From the NCBI RefSeq assembly GCF_001444405.1, contig NZ_CP013187.1:1860001-1924000 (forward strand): 64,000 bases of DNA, in the 5' to 3' direction. The DNA comes from Pseudoalteromonas phenolica. Its GTDB lineage: Bacteria; Pseudomonadota; Gammaproteobacteria; Enterobacterales; Alteromonadaceae. Positions 34,574 through 44,937 of this stretch are shown here, one piece after another. The first letter of the stretch is position 1; the number at the start of each line of letters is the position of its first letter. The notes below the pieces were generated by a model. The model did no database searches. It had not been told where the DNA came from and saw only the letters and a program-made list of their open reading frames with translations. The position numbers and the translations under genes are program-made.

Positions 34574-36211
34574 TTAGTTTGCGATTAATTTACTCAGCTC
34601 AACGTCATCTATTTGCTCAGGTTTTAAGAACTGCTGTGCATAGTTCATATAGACACCAGATTTTAAGAATATCTCAAATAAATCAGGGTCGAGATGCTTA
34701 TGCTCTGTCATTTTCGACATAATTGATAAACATTCACTAAGCGGCTTCGCATCTTTGTATGGTCTATCTGCTGCTGTTAGAGCTTCAAAAATGTCTGCGA
34801 TGGCCATCATTCTTGCTGGAACTGACATTTGTTCCCTAGTTAATCCTTTCGGATACCCTGTTCCATCCATTTTTTCATGATGTCCACCAGCAAATTCAGG
34901 CACTCTTTTCAAATGTTTTGGAAAAGGTAACGCCTCTAACATCGAGATTGTTATGTCCATGTGTTTGTTAATTATGTTTCTTTCTTCTTGTGTAAGCGTA
35001 CCTTTCGTGATGTTTAAGTTATAGACTTCATTGTCAGTTAATAAGGGTTGAGATTCACCATCGATATTAATTCGAAAACGTTCTGCGAGGTCTAAAACTC
35101 TCTTCTTAAGCTCATCTGACATAAATTCGCCACCTAAGTTTATCTCTTTCAAAAAAGCCAATTCTGAATCAAGATATGACATTTCTCTGTGATAACTGGT
35201 GTCTAACTCATTAAGAATTTCAGCAGAACTCTCGCTTGCAGCTAATTTAGCTTTTAGAAGGTTTATTTCAACATCTCTTTTGGCTATCTCGATTTTACAT
35301 TTTATCAACTCGATTCTATCGAATATACATTCAAGCTTAGTAGATTTGTCCATAACTGATTCAGGGATCGCTATCTTCCCACAGTCATGTAACCAACCTG
35401 CTACCGATAATTCATGTTTATCAGCATCAGTCATTGTAAAGTCTTTCAGTGGACCGGTTTGATATTGGTGAACCGCTTCTGCAATCATCATTGTTAAGAT
35501 AGGCACCCTTCTGCAATGCCCACCCGTATAAGGTGACTTCTCATCTATCGCTTTAGCAATTAAACGTGTAAAAGATTGAAAAAGCTCCTCCATGTTATCA
35601 ATCAACTGCCTATTTGTTAATGCAACCGCTGCTAATGCACCAATAGAGCAAATCAAGTCAACTTGCTGATTTGTAAAAGGAACTACTTCATCATTTACTC
35701 GGGGGTTAATAAGTTGCAGTACCCCATTTAATTCGTCTTCATGATTTTCAAGTGGAATGGTCAATACTGATTGAGTGTGATAGCCAGTTTTTTCGTCCAT
35801 TTGTCTCGCGGCTGTCAAGTCATACTCTGCACAAGAGTACACGTCATCAATACAAATTGGTTTTCTCGTCGCAGCGGAGATTGCAACTAACGCTTTTTCA
35901 TTCGGTTTCTTATTAATGAATATAGGGATTGGCGAATACGGAATATCTTTATCAGAGGTACCGCCTAAATGAAGTTCAAGAGGTTTATTTATTAGTGTCG
36001 CAAATCCTAAATATTCGTGTTCAATAACAGAATAAATAGTGCCTCCATCACACCCTGTTAGCGCCATTGCACTTAGTAAAATATTTTCAAGTAAACGCTC
36101 TGTACAACGTTCAGAAGCTAAGTCTGTAGCTAATTTTAATAAATGTTCTAAAGCAAGTTGACTTTCATTCTCATCAGTTAGCTTAGTATTTTCTGAAATA
36201 ACTTGGGTCAT
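34574..36211 (-). CDS. GAF and HD-GYP signalling protein with inserted helical region
   Basis: In this 545-residue product a GAF domain (about 25-200) precedes an HD-GYP-type domain. 'GWLHDCGKIAIPE' with the catalytic His-Asp pair lies at 272-284, a further His in 'NKHMD' at 417, and the signature 'HHEKMDGTGYP' at 444-454, followed by 'IADIFEALTAADRPYK'. HD-GYP proteins hydrolyse cyclic di-GMP. Between HD and the next conserved His there are about 140 residues instead of roughly 30, forming a charged, probably coiled helical insert. The gene is the last of the six-gene operon starting at 47434, 9 bases after the cyclase stop. Activity against another cyclic nucleotide is possible. Confidence 0.85.
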   Translation of the reverse strand: MTQVISENTKLTDENESQLALEHLLKLATDLASERCTERLLENILLSAMALTGCDGGTIYSVIEHEYLGFATLINKPLELHLGGTSDKDIPYSPIPIFINKKPNEKALVAISAATRKPICIDDVYSCAEYDLTAARQMDEKTGYHTQSVLTIPLENHEDELNGVLQLINPRVNDEVVPFTNQQVDLICSIGALAAVALTNRQLIDNMEELFQSFTRLIAKAIDEKSPYTGGHCRRVPILTMMIAEAVHQYQTGPLKDFTMTDADKHELSVAGWLHDCGKIAIPESVMDKSTKLECIFDRIELIKCKIEIAKRDVEINLLKAKLAASESSAEILNELDTSYHREMSYLDSELAFLKEINLGGEFMSDELKKRVLDLAERFRINIDGESQPLLTDNEVYNLNITKGTLTQEERNIINKHMDITISMLEALPFPKHLKRVPEFAGGHHEKMDGTGYPKGLTREQMSVPARMMAIADIFEALTAADRPYKDAKPLSECLSIMSKMTEHKHLDPDLFEIFLKSGVYMNYAQQFLKPEQIDDVELSKLIAN

Positions 36212-36220
36212 GTTTAAACC

Positions 36221-38443
36221 TTATTTAGTAACGTGTTTATAGCTACCATCCCAATCTTCACCTAGTTGTATCGTTTTAAGATGTGTGATCCGTTCACAAA
36301 AAATCTCATACAATTTATCTTCAGGGTGATTAATCATAAGTGTAGTAAATACTTCTAATGATTCATCCCAATTTTGTTTTAAATATGAAGACAAGGCTTT
36401 TTTATGTAAATTTAGTTTTTTAATTTCTTTTTCCGTTAAATCAACGGACAATTTTATCGGTTCGTAAATTGTGACAGCTTTATCTTTGCCTTTTACTTTT
36501 ACTTTATCTATCAGCCTAAAAGCTATATCTTTGCATTTTGACTGAGTGGTTTCGCTCACTAATATCTTTACTCCGTAATACTTTGTGATCCCTTCTAACC
36601 TTGAAGCTAAATTTACTGAATCCCCGATCACTGTATATGCTCTGCGATATATTGACCCCATATCTCCAACATTCATTTCACCTGAATTAATTCCGATACC
36701 AATTTCAAAAGATGGCATATTATCTTTAGATAATCGATTCTCAAGCGCCTTCACTTTCATTTGCATTTTAAGAGCACACAATACAGCCATTTGTTCATGT
36801 TCTTCAACTGTCAGAGGTGCATTCCAAAATGCCATCACCATGTCACCAACATATTTGTCAATTGTACCTTCATGTTCAAATATAATTTTTGTGACTGGCG
36901 TAAAATACTGATTAAGCAGTTCTTTAAGCTCGGTCGCATTCAACTGTTCTGAAATAGCGGTAAAATTTCGTATATCAGCAAAAAGTACGGACATATTTCG
37001 ACGTTCACCTGACACCGACATTGATTTGGGGTCGTCTAGCATTGATTGAATGTGAGCTGGTGGAACATACTGATCAAAGATATTTTTAATCTTAACTTTT
37101 TGCCTGTGTTCGTTTAGAAAGCTCAGACTGCCAAGAATAACTACTTGCAATATTATTAAAGTCAGAATTGCGACCTGCGGCAAATCTAAATAGTGTTGGC
37201 TCCAACCATAAATGTTTAAAGCCAAAAATAAAAAAATTGATACAAAGAAATATAAAATAATCCCAATCAAACCAAGTGTTGGCAGAACAAATAGGCCAAC
37301 TAGACCAACAAATAGAATAATTAAAACCACAGCTCCATCGATCCAATCAGGTCTGCTAGGCAACAACTCAGGAAAAACTAACCCTTCTAACAAATTTGCA
37401 TGGACTTCAACACCCGGATATTGAACTCCAACAGGAGTTGTACGCAAATCAGCATGGCCTACTGCAGAAGTACCAATAAAAACAATTGACTGTTCAAAAC
37501 TTGCTTTATCAAATTTATTTTCAAATACATCAATGGCAGAGACATATGGAAAACTAAATGCTGGTCCACGAAATGGAATCGCAACTCTTCCGTAATCATC
37601 CGTTGGAATTGTGTCAATACCAAGTTTAACGCCAGTGATTGTGTAATCTTCACCAAATTCTTCAGATTCTATGCTTATTACATCTGAGAGGGTATAAAGT
37701 CGTGCCACTTCGAGCGCTAAAGATGGGTAGAGATGATTATTGTATTTCGCTAGTAGCATTGCATAACGAACAAAACCATCTTTGTCCGGTGCACTATTAA
37801 TGAAGCCATTACCCAGGGCACTTTCTTGTAAAGTACTAAGCCCTGCGACATATCCAGAAAATTCTGGAGCTGGTAAAAGTTCAGCTGGAACATCACTTTC
37901 AAAAATAGACTTTGGCAAAGTGCCAATTTGTAAAGTCTTATTGTGCTCTAACAATAGGCCTATAACAGCATCACTTTGAATTAAAGCTTCAGAGAATTCT
38001 TTATCAGCGTCATAATTATCTCTGACTTTAGCTAGTCTAGAGTTAAGCTCAATATCATTACTTTTCCCAATAACTCTATCAATTGGATTTTGTTCTGACT
38101 CCGAAAATAAAACGTCATAAGCAATTACAGAAACACCCGCATTAACTAGATTTGTGTGTAACTTTGCAATAACAGCTCGACTCCATGGGAAGCGTCCAAG
38201 TTTATCAATGCTTTTTTCATCAATATCGACAATTATTATTGGCAAAAAATCTCGTTTAGGATGTATTGACAAAGTAGACTGAAGCCTCAGATCATATGCA
38301 AGTCCCTCTAACCGCTTAAAAAAGTCACCTTGTTTAGAGCCTGGTACTAAAAAAGAAATATGTAAAAATATGCTTATAGCAATAATTAGAACGCCGCTTA
38401 GCCATTGAAATTTATAGTGAGTCCATGTTGCCCTCACATTCAT
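36221..38443 (-). CDS. CHASE2-domain membrane adenylate/guanylate cyclase
   Basis: The 740-residue product has an N-terminal helix (about 15-33), a periplasmic CHASE2 sensor domain (about 45-360, with 'IVDIDEKSIDKLGRFPWSR'), three membrane helices (about 370-445) and a class III cyclase domain (about 470-650). Catalytic features are 'VLFADIRNFTAISE' (metal-binding Asp), 'DKYVGDMVMAFWNAP' (second Asp) and 'VIGDSVNLASRLE' (Asn and Arg of the transition state). The final 80 residues look TPR-like. It should make cAMP from ATP in response to a periplasmic signal; guanylate activity is not excluded. Its start overlaps the stop of the MBL-fold gene by one base. Confidence 0.88.
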   Translation of the reverse strand: MNVRATWTHYKFQWLSGVLIIAISIFLHISFLVPGSKQGDFFKRLEGLAYDLRLQSTLSIHPKRDFLPIIIVDIDEKSIDKLGRFPWSRAVIAKLHTNLVNAGVSVIAYDVLFSESEQNPIDRVIGKSNDIELNSRLAKVRDNYDADKEFSEALIQSDAVIGLLLEHNKTLQIGTLPKSIFESDVPAELLPAPEFSGYVAGLSTLQESALGNGFINSAPDKDGFVRYAMLLAKYNNHLYPSLALEVARLYTLSDVISIESEEFGEDYTITGVKLGIDTIPTDDYGRVAIPFRGPAFSFPYVSAIDVFENKFDKASFEQSIVFIGTSAVGHADLRTTPVGVQYPGVEVHANLLEGLVFPELLPSRPDWIDGAVVLIILFVGLVGLFVLPTLGLIGIILYFFVSIFLFLALNIYGWSQHYLDLPQVAILTLIILQVVILGSLSFLNEHRQKVKIKNIFDQYVPPAHIQSMLDDPKSMSVSGERRNMSVLFADIRNFTAISEQLNATELKELLNQYFTPVTKIIFEHEGTIDKYVGDMVMAFWNAPLTVEEHEQMAVLCALKMQMKVKALENRLSKDNMPSFEIGIGINSGEMNVGDMGSIYRRAYTVIGDSVNLASRLEGITKYYGVKILVSETTQSKCKDIAFRLIDKVKVKGKDKAVTIYEPIKLSVDLTEKEIKKLNLHKKALSSYLKQNWDESLEVFTTLMINHPEDKLYEIFCERITHLKTIQLGEDWDGSYKHVTK

Positions 38444-39258
38444 TAAAGCGTTAGTCCTTCATAAGCAAAAAGAATTCTGAATTCGTAATCACTCTGTTCT
38501 AACTCCGATTGTAGTTTATCTAGTTGATCGTCTGTTCTGTCAGGGTCATGGCTTACAAAAACTAGATTCTTAACCTGCGCTTGCTTAGCTAAGTCTAAAG
38601 CATGTTGAATTTGACTATGGCCCCAACCACATTTTAGTGGATAATCTTCTGGCAAATATTGCCCATCGTGTATCAAAAAGTCAGCATTTCTTGAAAACTG
38701 GACCCACTCATCGAAGCTTGTTGAAACTGGGTAAGGAGGAAATAATTCGTTATCTGTTGCATAAACAATTGATACTTCATCTGTAGTAATTTTATATGCA
38801 CTCCCTCCCCCCGGATGATTCATTTTACATCGTAAAATCTCAAATGTTTTATACTCCCAGTTATCTTCCTTTATGGGTGAAACAGAGATAGTTGCAGCAA
38901 GTTCGTTAGGATTAATTGGGAAAAAACTGCCATTCATTTGTTTTAAAATTGCATTAGGCTCATTTTCATGTGTTAATCCTGGAATGATTGTTATTTTTTT
39001 CTGCGGGTTATAAATAGGATCAAAGTAAGGAAACCCCTGAATATGATCCCAATGATTGTGACTTAAAAGAATATAAATTTCATTTTCACCTTTTGGAATC
39101 TCTCTGCCAAGGCTACGAATACCAGTACCCGCATCTAAAATAAGAAACTCACCTGCGTTATTTTCTAACAATATACTTGTAGTATTACCACCATACTTGG
39201 CTGTATTTTGCCCTGGTGTGGGTACGGATCCCCTCACACCATAAAAGGTCAACTTCAT
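38443..39258 (-). CDS. metallo-beta-lactamase-fold hydrolase linked to cyclase
   Basis: The 271-residue product has an RNase Z/PhnP-like metallo-beta-lactamase fold. 'GVRGSVPTPG' at the N-terminus is followed by 'LDAGTGIRSLG', the metal motif 'LLSHNHWDHIQG' (about 83-94), a further His in 'CKMNHPGGG', Asp in 'IHDGQY' and a late 'FVSHDPD'. No signal peptide, so it is cytoplasmic. Proteins of this fold include phosphodiesterases. Being directly coupled (1-base overlap) to the cyclase gene, it could hydrolyse the cyclase product or a related nucleotide; that is inference. Confidence 0.8.
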   Translation of the reverse strand: MKLTFYGVRGSVPTPGQNTAKYGGNTTSILLENNAGEFLILDAGTGIRSLGREIPKGENEIYILLSHNHWDHIQGFPYFDPIYNPQKKITIIPGLTHENEPNAILKQMNGSFFPINPNELAATISVSPIKEDNWEYKTFEILRCKMNHPGGGSAYKITTDEVSIVYATDNELFPPYPVSTSFDEWVQFSRNADFLIHDGQYLPEDYPLKCGWGHSQIQHALDLAKQAQVKNLVFVSHDPDRTDDQLDKLQSELEQSDYEFRILFAYEGLTL

Positions 39259-39270
39259 TATAAGATCCTA

Positions 39271-42200
39271 TTACTGCTCTGTTATAAGGATAGCAGCTAC
39301 AGCTATTCTTTTTTGTAAAGAGTCTTGTAAAACAAACAAGAAACTACTGTTATCAATATGGTACTGAACATCTATAAGTTCTGAATCTATATCGATACTT
39401 AGTTCTTGGTAACCGACTTCGTTTAATTGGGTGTCTATAGAACCTTGATCAGTTCCATTAAGTAATCTAGATATATAAATTCCATTGCTTGTTGAAGATT
39501 GAGAAAACAGTATTAATCTATCCTGTGAACCAAAAAGTATCTTCTTAATTTCTACAAAATCGTTACTGTAATCACTAAACTTAAAAATGCCATTAGTAGC
39601 AAAAGAGGAATCTACTTCTCCTAAGCTATTTACCTTTACAATAAAATTGTCAATAGAAGATCGCCCATAAATATAAAAACTTCCATCTAACTCGCGTAAA
39701 TAACCGTTAACAGTTAAGTTTTGTTCTTGCAATGTTCCGACATTAATTGTTGAAATACCAGCCTCACCAAATTCTGAAACCAAATTTCCTGAACTATCTA
39801 CATTGACCATAACGATACGAGGAGCTGCATAAGACTGACCATCAGTACCAATACCGAAAGTACTGGTGTCTTCAACATGAACTTTATCTAACTTAAAGGC
39901 ATTGGATAAACACTCATAACCTGCTGGCGGTTCGAACAAAAAGTCGGATTGATTCTCTCCTAATGGAGATAAATAAACACCTATAGATTTATTTATGCAT
40001 CCATCGAAAACATTACTTAAAACAAGCTGCTCTTGAGTTTCTAGTTGATGTATTTGAATTGGCTCTATTGATTGAGCAGAAAACTCTGAGGAATAAATAA
40101 AACTGGCATTGTTACCGTATGCATATAAGTTGTCACTTAAGCCAGAAGGAGTCAATTTAGAAATAAATGCCGTACTCTCGCCTTCATTACCAATTAAAAA
40201 TATTGAATCATCATCGTTTACTGTTATCGACGTTGAGTTAGCATCAGAAATTAAATTAGGTAAACTCAACCCTAGAACACCGAAGGATTTATTTTCCTTG
40301 CCTGTATAATCTATGCTGTAAACATAAGGTACTCGTTCATTCTGCCAGCTCAGTGTGTGCCCAGCTAATAATAAGTCACCGTTACTTTGTTTACTGCTAC
40401 CTATTACATACTCTTCTGATGAAGACGAATTTATTGTAGATTGACCTTCGTAGCCATACACACTGTCAAATTCACCAGATAAAGAGACTTTTGCAAGCCA
40501 TTGACTGGTATAAAAGTTATACCCAATATTATTATGATTTTGTCCGTATAATATATAACCTGCATCCACCGCTAACATACCATTACTTCGAACACCATCA
40601 AGGTCAAATGCAGTTATGCCAGCATTAGGAGAGTTCCAGCTCAAGTCTATTTCACTATCTAAACCGACCTTAATTACCTGAACCGCTTTGTTATTACTAT
40701 ATATCTCTCTGTTAATAGTGACAAAAACTGATTCCGAAGCTACTTTCAGATCAACACCTTGTGCGTTAAAACTTAATAAATCCTCTTCATCTAACGTGGG
40801 CAATTCTTCTTCATCATATACACGATAACCAGTACCGTTAAATGCAGTATCAAAGTCACCAGTTTGATCAATTTTTATCAGAAATAAGCTATATTTATCG
40901 GGTGTTACGTAGTCACCAAATACAGTTAAATGGTCTCCTGTAAGCATCAATTTGTTATCAGGTAAAACAACGAGTGCTTTGATTCTGTTATCAACATTTT
41001 CGTTCGATAAATCAAGCTGCATATAACCCGAATTTTGAAAGCTGTTATCTAAAGATAGATCAGCGATGTTAATTTTAGCTAAATAAATATCTAAGTTATT
41101 ATTTGCATTGGTAGTCTGACCAAACACCATATATTGAGTTTCAGATAATACTTCCAAACCTTCGGCCTCACTACCTATGTCAACGGCAATATCAAGACTG
41201 TGCGAAACTGAATAACTGTCTAAATTAAGTCGAAGTAGCCGGCTTTCGGTTAACGTACCATTTTCAATATTGATTAGTGCAACTAAAGAGTTTGATTCAA
41301 TTATTAAATCTACAGATGAAGCTTTGTCACCTGACTCTGATGCCTCAAAATAGTACCCAGAATTTGCGAAACTAGTATCGAGTTGTCCACTCTCTGTTAG
41401 CCTCATTATAAATAAATCTTGTGAATCACCTTTATCTATATATCCAGAAACATAGATAAGTTTATTGATGTCATCAAAGGCTAGGTTTTGTCCTAATATA
41501 TTTTGAGGAAGTCCATCAACTAAAATACCTAAATCAGTCTCAAATACCCCTTCATTTGCAAAGCTTGTATCTATTTCTCCAAAAGGTGTTATTTTTGTAA
41601 TTACAGCTCTATGGATATTTCGTCCCTGTAGCTCATCATAATGACCCACTCCAGAAGTAATAAGCATACTTTCATCCGCAAGTGCAATTGCTTCACCCAC
41701 CTCATGGCTTTCAAAGGATGAACGTAAGTTTACTGAAGCGATCCCTGAGTTTGCATATTCAGTGTTAACCACCACAATTTCAGTTGGTAATATTTGTTCT
41801 ACATTTACAGTCAAGCTTGATTCGCTGCATAATGGCGGTTCTACTTGATCACATACTTTTGTTATCACAACGTATTGTGCGTCACCATTAGCCATGATTG
41901 TTTCAATATCGTTTATCGTGACTAATCCAGAGCTACTAATAGTAAATAACATTGCATACTCGCCCATCAATTCGAAAGAAACTTCGTCATCATCAGGATC
42001 TGACGCTTGTATCGCAGCAATGACATCTCCATTGTTTGACTCTGTTGTGATATCCACAGTCAAAGCCTCAATAACCGGTGGATAGTTTTTGTTATTAACA
42101 AGAATTGAAACACTGGTTGGGTCAGAGCTCTCTCCATCACTGTTTACTGCTCTGTAACTAAACGTATCGTAACCAATATAGTTAAATGTTGGTGTATAGC

Positions 42201-44928
42201 TAACCTCTCCGTTTTGGTTAACGATTGTTACTACACCGTTACTTGGTTGATTTTCAATAACTACAGGACTTTCAGATGTAGGAACTCCTAAAAAATCATC
42301 ATTTGATAACACATTTAAATTTATTGATTGATTTTTAAATGTGGTAGCACTATCAGTTTCAGTGAGTGGAGAAGTGTCATGAATGATAATCTCTATTGTC
42401 ACAGTCGCACTATTTGAAAATGCGTCTTCATTATCTTTAAATCGATATGTAAAACTATCTAATGCTGTGCTACGGTCAGTATTTGTGTATAACACATTGC
42501 CATTCGATAACACCTCTAAATCACCATATTGCACAGTGTTTAAAATTTCTAGTGTTGAACTGTTAATAGTGCCATCTGTATCTGAATCGTTTTGCAGTAT
42601 ATTCAGCTCAAGCGTGGTTCCGTCATCCACGTCAAAACTATCGTCCATGGCTATGGGCGGCTTGTTAATTCTACTCACAGTAATTGTTACTGTGGCTTCA
42701 TTTGATGAAGCACCTTCATTATCTTTAAAGCTATAAGTTAAAACATCTGTACCATGAAAGTCCGAGTTGGGTATATAAATTATTTTACTTAGTTCAACAG
42801 AAAAAGTTGCTGTGCCATTTAGTGGTTCAGTCACAAGCTTGACGGTATTCAAATCAATAGTGCCATCAATATCTGTATCATTACCTAGAATACTAATTTC
42901 AATCGGTGTGTCTTGTTGAGTCTCAGCGCTATCATTCGTTGCTATAGGTGATTTATTTGGACCAGTTACATCAATAAATACTGTTGAGGTATTTGACTCT
43001 ACCCCCTCAGTATCATAAACAACATAACTAAAGCTATCTTGTCCCCTAAAATCTACGGCACTTTTATATTCAATCGTGCCTGTTTCTAAGTTCAATTTCA
43101 CATCACCATGTTTGGCTTGCTCGACGACCTGTAAGCTTGCTCTATCTATTTCACTGTCAACGTCATAGTCATTTGCTAAGACAGCTATTGAGATAGACTG
43201 ATTTTGACTGACCGATATATCATCATCTTGAGTTACAGGTGCATCATTAACGGCATTGATCTTGAGTAATACAAACGCTGATGTTGTTACCCCTTCAGCG
43301 TTTTCAACTTCGTAAATAAAATAATCTGAGCCATAAAAATTCTCATCTGGAAAATACCTAAATGAACCAGATGGGGATAGCTCTAAAACTCCATTCATAG
43401 TGATTTGTGATATTGTTAAATTATATGACTGTAAGTTTTTCCCAATGTCGTTAACTAAAATACCAGGTGCATCAATACTCAATACCTCATCTTCATTTAG
43501 TAAATAATCATCATTAACACTCACGTGAACAGGTTGGATTACTTCTTCAACTACAGTAAGTTTTACTTCACCAGTGTCTTCTCCCCCTTGCCCATCTTGA
43601 AGTTGATAAATAAACGTATCTTCACCAATAAACCCTTCTTCAGGTGTATAGCTAAATGATCCTGAGTTATCTAAGATCAAAGTACCATGTTCAACATCTT
43701 TAACTGGTAAAGTATTGATAGATAATTGCCCCCCATCAAAATCAATATCATTGAGTATGAGTGCGTTTGAAGTGTTACGGAATTCACTGTTTGCAGAAAC
43801 TAGAAACTCATTGAATAATGCAACAGGGGCTGTATTAATTTGCTTTATTGTAATCGTTACTATCGCCTCAGATGTAAGGCCTTGTGGATTTATGATTCTA
43901 TATTTAAAACTATCCAAGCCAGAAAAGTTATTTTGTGGCGTATAGGTGAAATCACCATTTTCAAATAAGGTTAACTCACCATACTCAGGGGCAATTACTG
44001 GCGTAAGTTCTAATATTATTGGAGACAGACCATTATCTTGGTCGTTTGCAAGCAAATTTCCACTTAATGACTCAAATTGTTCAATTTGAAATTCATCATT
44101 TACAGCAATTGGAAAAATAACTTCTTGTGCCGAGATGAGTATATTTTCACTAAAGGCACTCTCACCACTACCATCGATACCTGTCACTCTCGCATAATAG
44201 TTTTTTCTCGCGGATAGCTTCTCAAACACATGCGAATTGTTAGTGATGGATATCATACGTTGGTTTGGCTTAGTCAGAATAAAGTCTGCAAGTTCATCTA
44301 TGGGCGATTCAGACAAATAAGCGTTGTATCGTAATATGCTTGATGATGCTAACCAATTTAATGTGACTGAGTCATCTTCCCTAATGCTTTCACGCATGAT
44401 GACTTTTTCAGGTAACCAGTTGATCTGTTGGCTTTGTGCTAAAGATACATTCCCTTGTAAATCCTCTACCCAAATTTGTAGTTGTATTGAACCCGGTGAT
44501 TGATTGAAATTGTGTGGATTTATGCCTGTTTCAAAAAGTTGATAAGGCGATGTGCAATTTTCGCTGCATATAAGAAATGCTTTATCGCTTTGTGAAAAGC
44601 CTAACCAAATTTTTTTTATCCCCTCCTCATCTTCAATTTGCTCTGCTGTGACTGTGATATTTCCCCTTATAGTGTCACCTCTTTGTGGGGTATTAATTTG
44701 TGCTTTCGCATTCATGAAGTCTTCAGACACGAGTCGAGATTTTCTAAAGGTATTACCTTTGACCATTCTTTTGTAAGAAAAAGAATATATTTGCTTGCTA
44801 AAAGGAGTGCCCTGAACGCCATCAGAATTACTTGAATTAGGTATGGGTTGCTCTGAACTCTTCTCACTACCGCAACCGAAAAGTAAAGAAATTAGTAAAA
44901 GACAAAATAGGTGAGTGACATTTTTCAT
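39271..44928 (-). CDS. very large lipoprotein with Ig/cadherin-like repeats and propeller-like C-terminal half
   Basis: The 1885-residue product starts with a lipoprotein signal ending 'LLFGC' (Cys19). A fibronectin III-like segment (about 170-265) is followed by seven or eight tandem Ig/cadherin-like repeats of about 90-100 residues (about 270-1000). They share 'NDxD.DG' turns, 'Y.P...F.G.DSF.Y' and 'VTITV' endings. The C-terminal half (about 1085-1885) has repeated 'G..D..F...G' and 'FG' strands resembling delta-60/propeller repeats. It would be a long rod with a globular tip anchored in the outer membrane, suited to adhesion or sensing. The gene lies 9 bases after the FecR gene and 12 bases before the MBL-fold gene. 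Confidence 0.85.
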   Translation of the reverse strand: MKNVTHLFCLLLISLLFGCGSEKSSEQPIPNSSNSDGVQGTPFSKQIYSFSYKRMVKGNTFRKSRLVSEDFMNAKAQINTPQRGDTIRGNITVTAEQIEDEEGIKKIWLGFSQSDKAFLICSENCTSPYQLFETGINPHNFNQSPGSIQLQIWVEDLQGNVSLAQSQQINWLPEKVIMRESIREDDSVTLNWLASSSILRYNAYLSESPIDELADFILTKPNQRMISITNNSHVFEKLSARKNYYARVTGIDGSGESAFSENILISAQEVIFPIAVNDEFQIEQFESLSGNLLANDQDNGLSPIILELTPVIAPEYGELTLFENGDFTYTPQNNFSGLDSFKYRIINPQGLTSEAIVTITIKQINTAPVALFNEFLVSANSEFRNTSNALILNDIDFDGGQLSINTLPVKDVEHGTLILDNSGSFSYTPEEGFIGEDTFIYQLQDGQGGEDTGEVKLTVVEEVIQPVHVSVNDDYLLNEDEVLSIDAPGILVNDIGKNLQSYNLTISQITMNGVLELSPSGSFRYFPDENFYGSDYFIYEVENAEGVTTSAFVLLKINAVNDAPVTQDDDISVSQNQSISIAVLANDYDVDSEIDRASLQVVEQAKHGDVKLNLETGTIEYKSAVDFRGQDSFSYVVYDTEGVESNTSTVFIDVTGPNKSPIATNDSAETQQDTPIEISILGNDTDIDGTIDLNTVKLVTEPLNGTATFSVELSKIIYIPNSDFHGTDVLTYSFKDNEGASSNEATVTITVSRINKPPIAMDDSFDVDDGTTLELNILQNDSDTDGTINSSTLEILNTVQYGDLEVLSNGNVLYTNTDRSTALDSFTYRFKDNEDAFSNSATVTIEIIIHDTSPLTETDSATTFKNQSINLNVLSNDDFLGVPTSESPVVIENQPSNGVVTIVNQNGEVSYTPTFNYIGYDTFSYRAVNSDGESSDPTSVSILVNNKNYPPVIEALTVDITTESNNGDVIAAIQASDPDDDEVSFELMGEYAMLFTISSSGLVTINDIETIMANGDAQYVVITKVCDQVEPPLCSESSLTVNVEQILPTEIVVVNTEYANSGIASVNLRSSFESHEVGEAIALADESMLITSGVGHYDELQGRNIHRAVITKITPFGEIDTSFANEGVFETDLGILVDGLPQNILGQNLAFDDINKLIYVSGYIDKGDSQDLFIMRLTESGQLDTSFANSGYYFEASESGDKASSVDLIIESNSLVALINIENGTLTESRLLRLNLDSYSVSHSLDIAVDIGSEAEGLEVLSETQYMVFGQTTNANNNLDIYLAKINIADLSLDNSFQNSGYMQLDLSNENVDNRIKALVVLPDNKLMLTGDHLTVFGDYVTPDKYSLFLIKIDQTGDFDTAFNGTGYRVYDEEELPTLDEEDLLSFNAQGVDLKVASESVFVTINREIYSNNKAVQVIKVGLDSEIDLSWNSPNAGITAFDLDGVRSNGMLAVDAGYILYGQNHNNIGYNFYTSQWLAKVSLSGEFDSVYGYEGQSTINSSSSEEYVIGSSKQSNGDLLLAGHTLSWQNERVPYVYSIDYTGKENKSFGVLGLSLPNLISDANSTSITVNDDDSIFLIGNEGESTAFISKLTPSGLSDNLYAYGNNASFIYSSEFSAQSIEPIQIHQLETQEQLVLSNVFDGCINKSIGVYLSPLGENQSDFLFEPPAGYECLSNAFKLDKVHVEDTSTFGIGTDGQSYAAPRIVMVNVDSSGNLVSEFGEAGISTINVGTLQEQNLTVNGYLRELDGSFYIYGRSSIDNFIVKVNSLGEVDSSFATNGIFKFSDYSNDFVEIKKILFGSQDRLILFSQSSTSNGIYISRLLNGTDQGSIDTQLNEVGYQELSIDIDSELIDVQYHIDNSSFLFVLQDSLQKRIAVAAILITEQ

Positions 44929-44937
44929 CTTATAAAC

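Noticed and set aside
42383..42736. 117-residue plus-strand frame
   Set aside because: It is antisense to the Ig-like repeats of the large lipoprotein, and similar frames recur at each repeat, which shows their origin.
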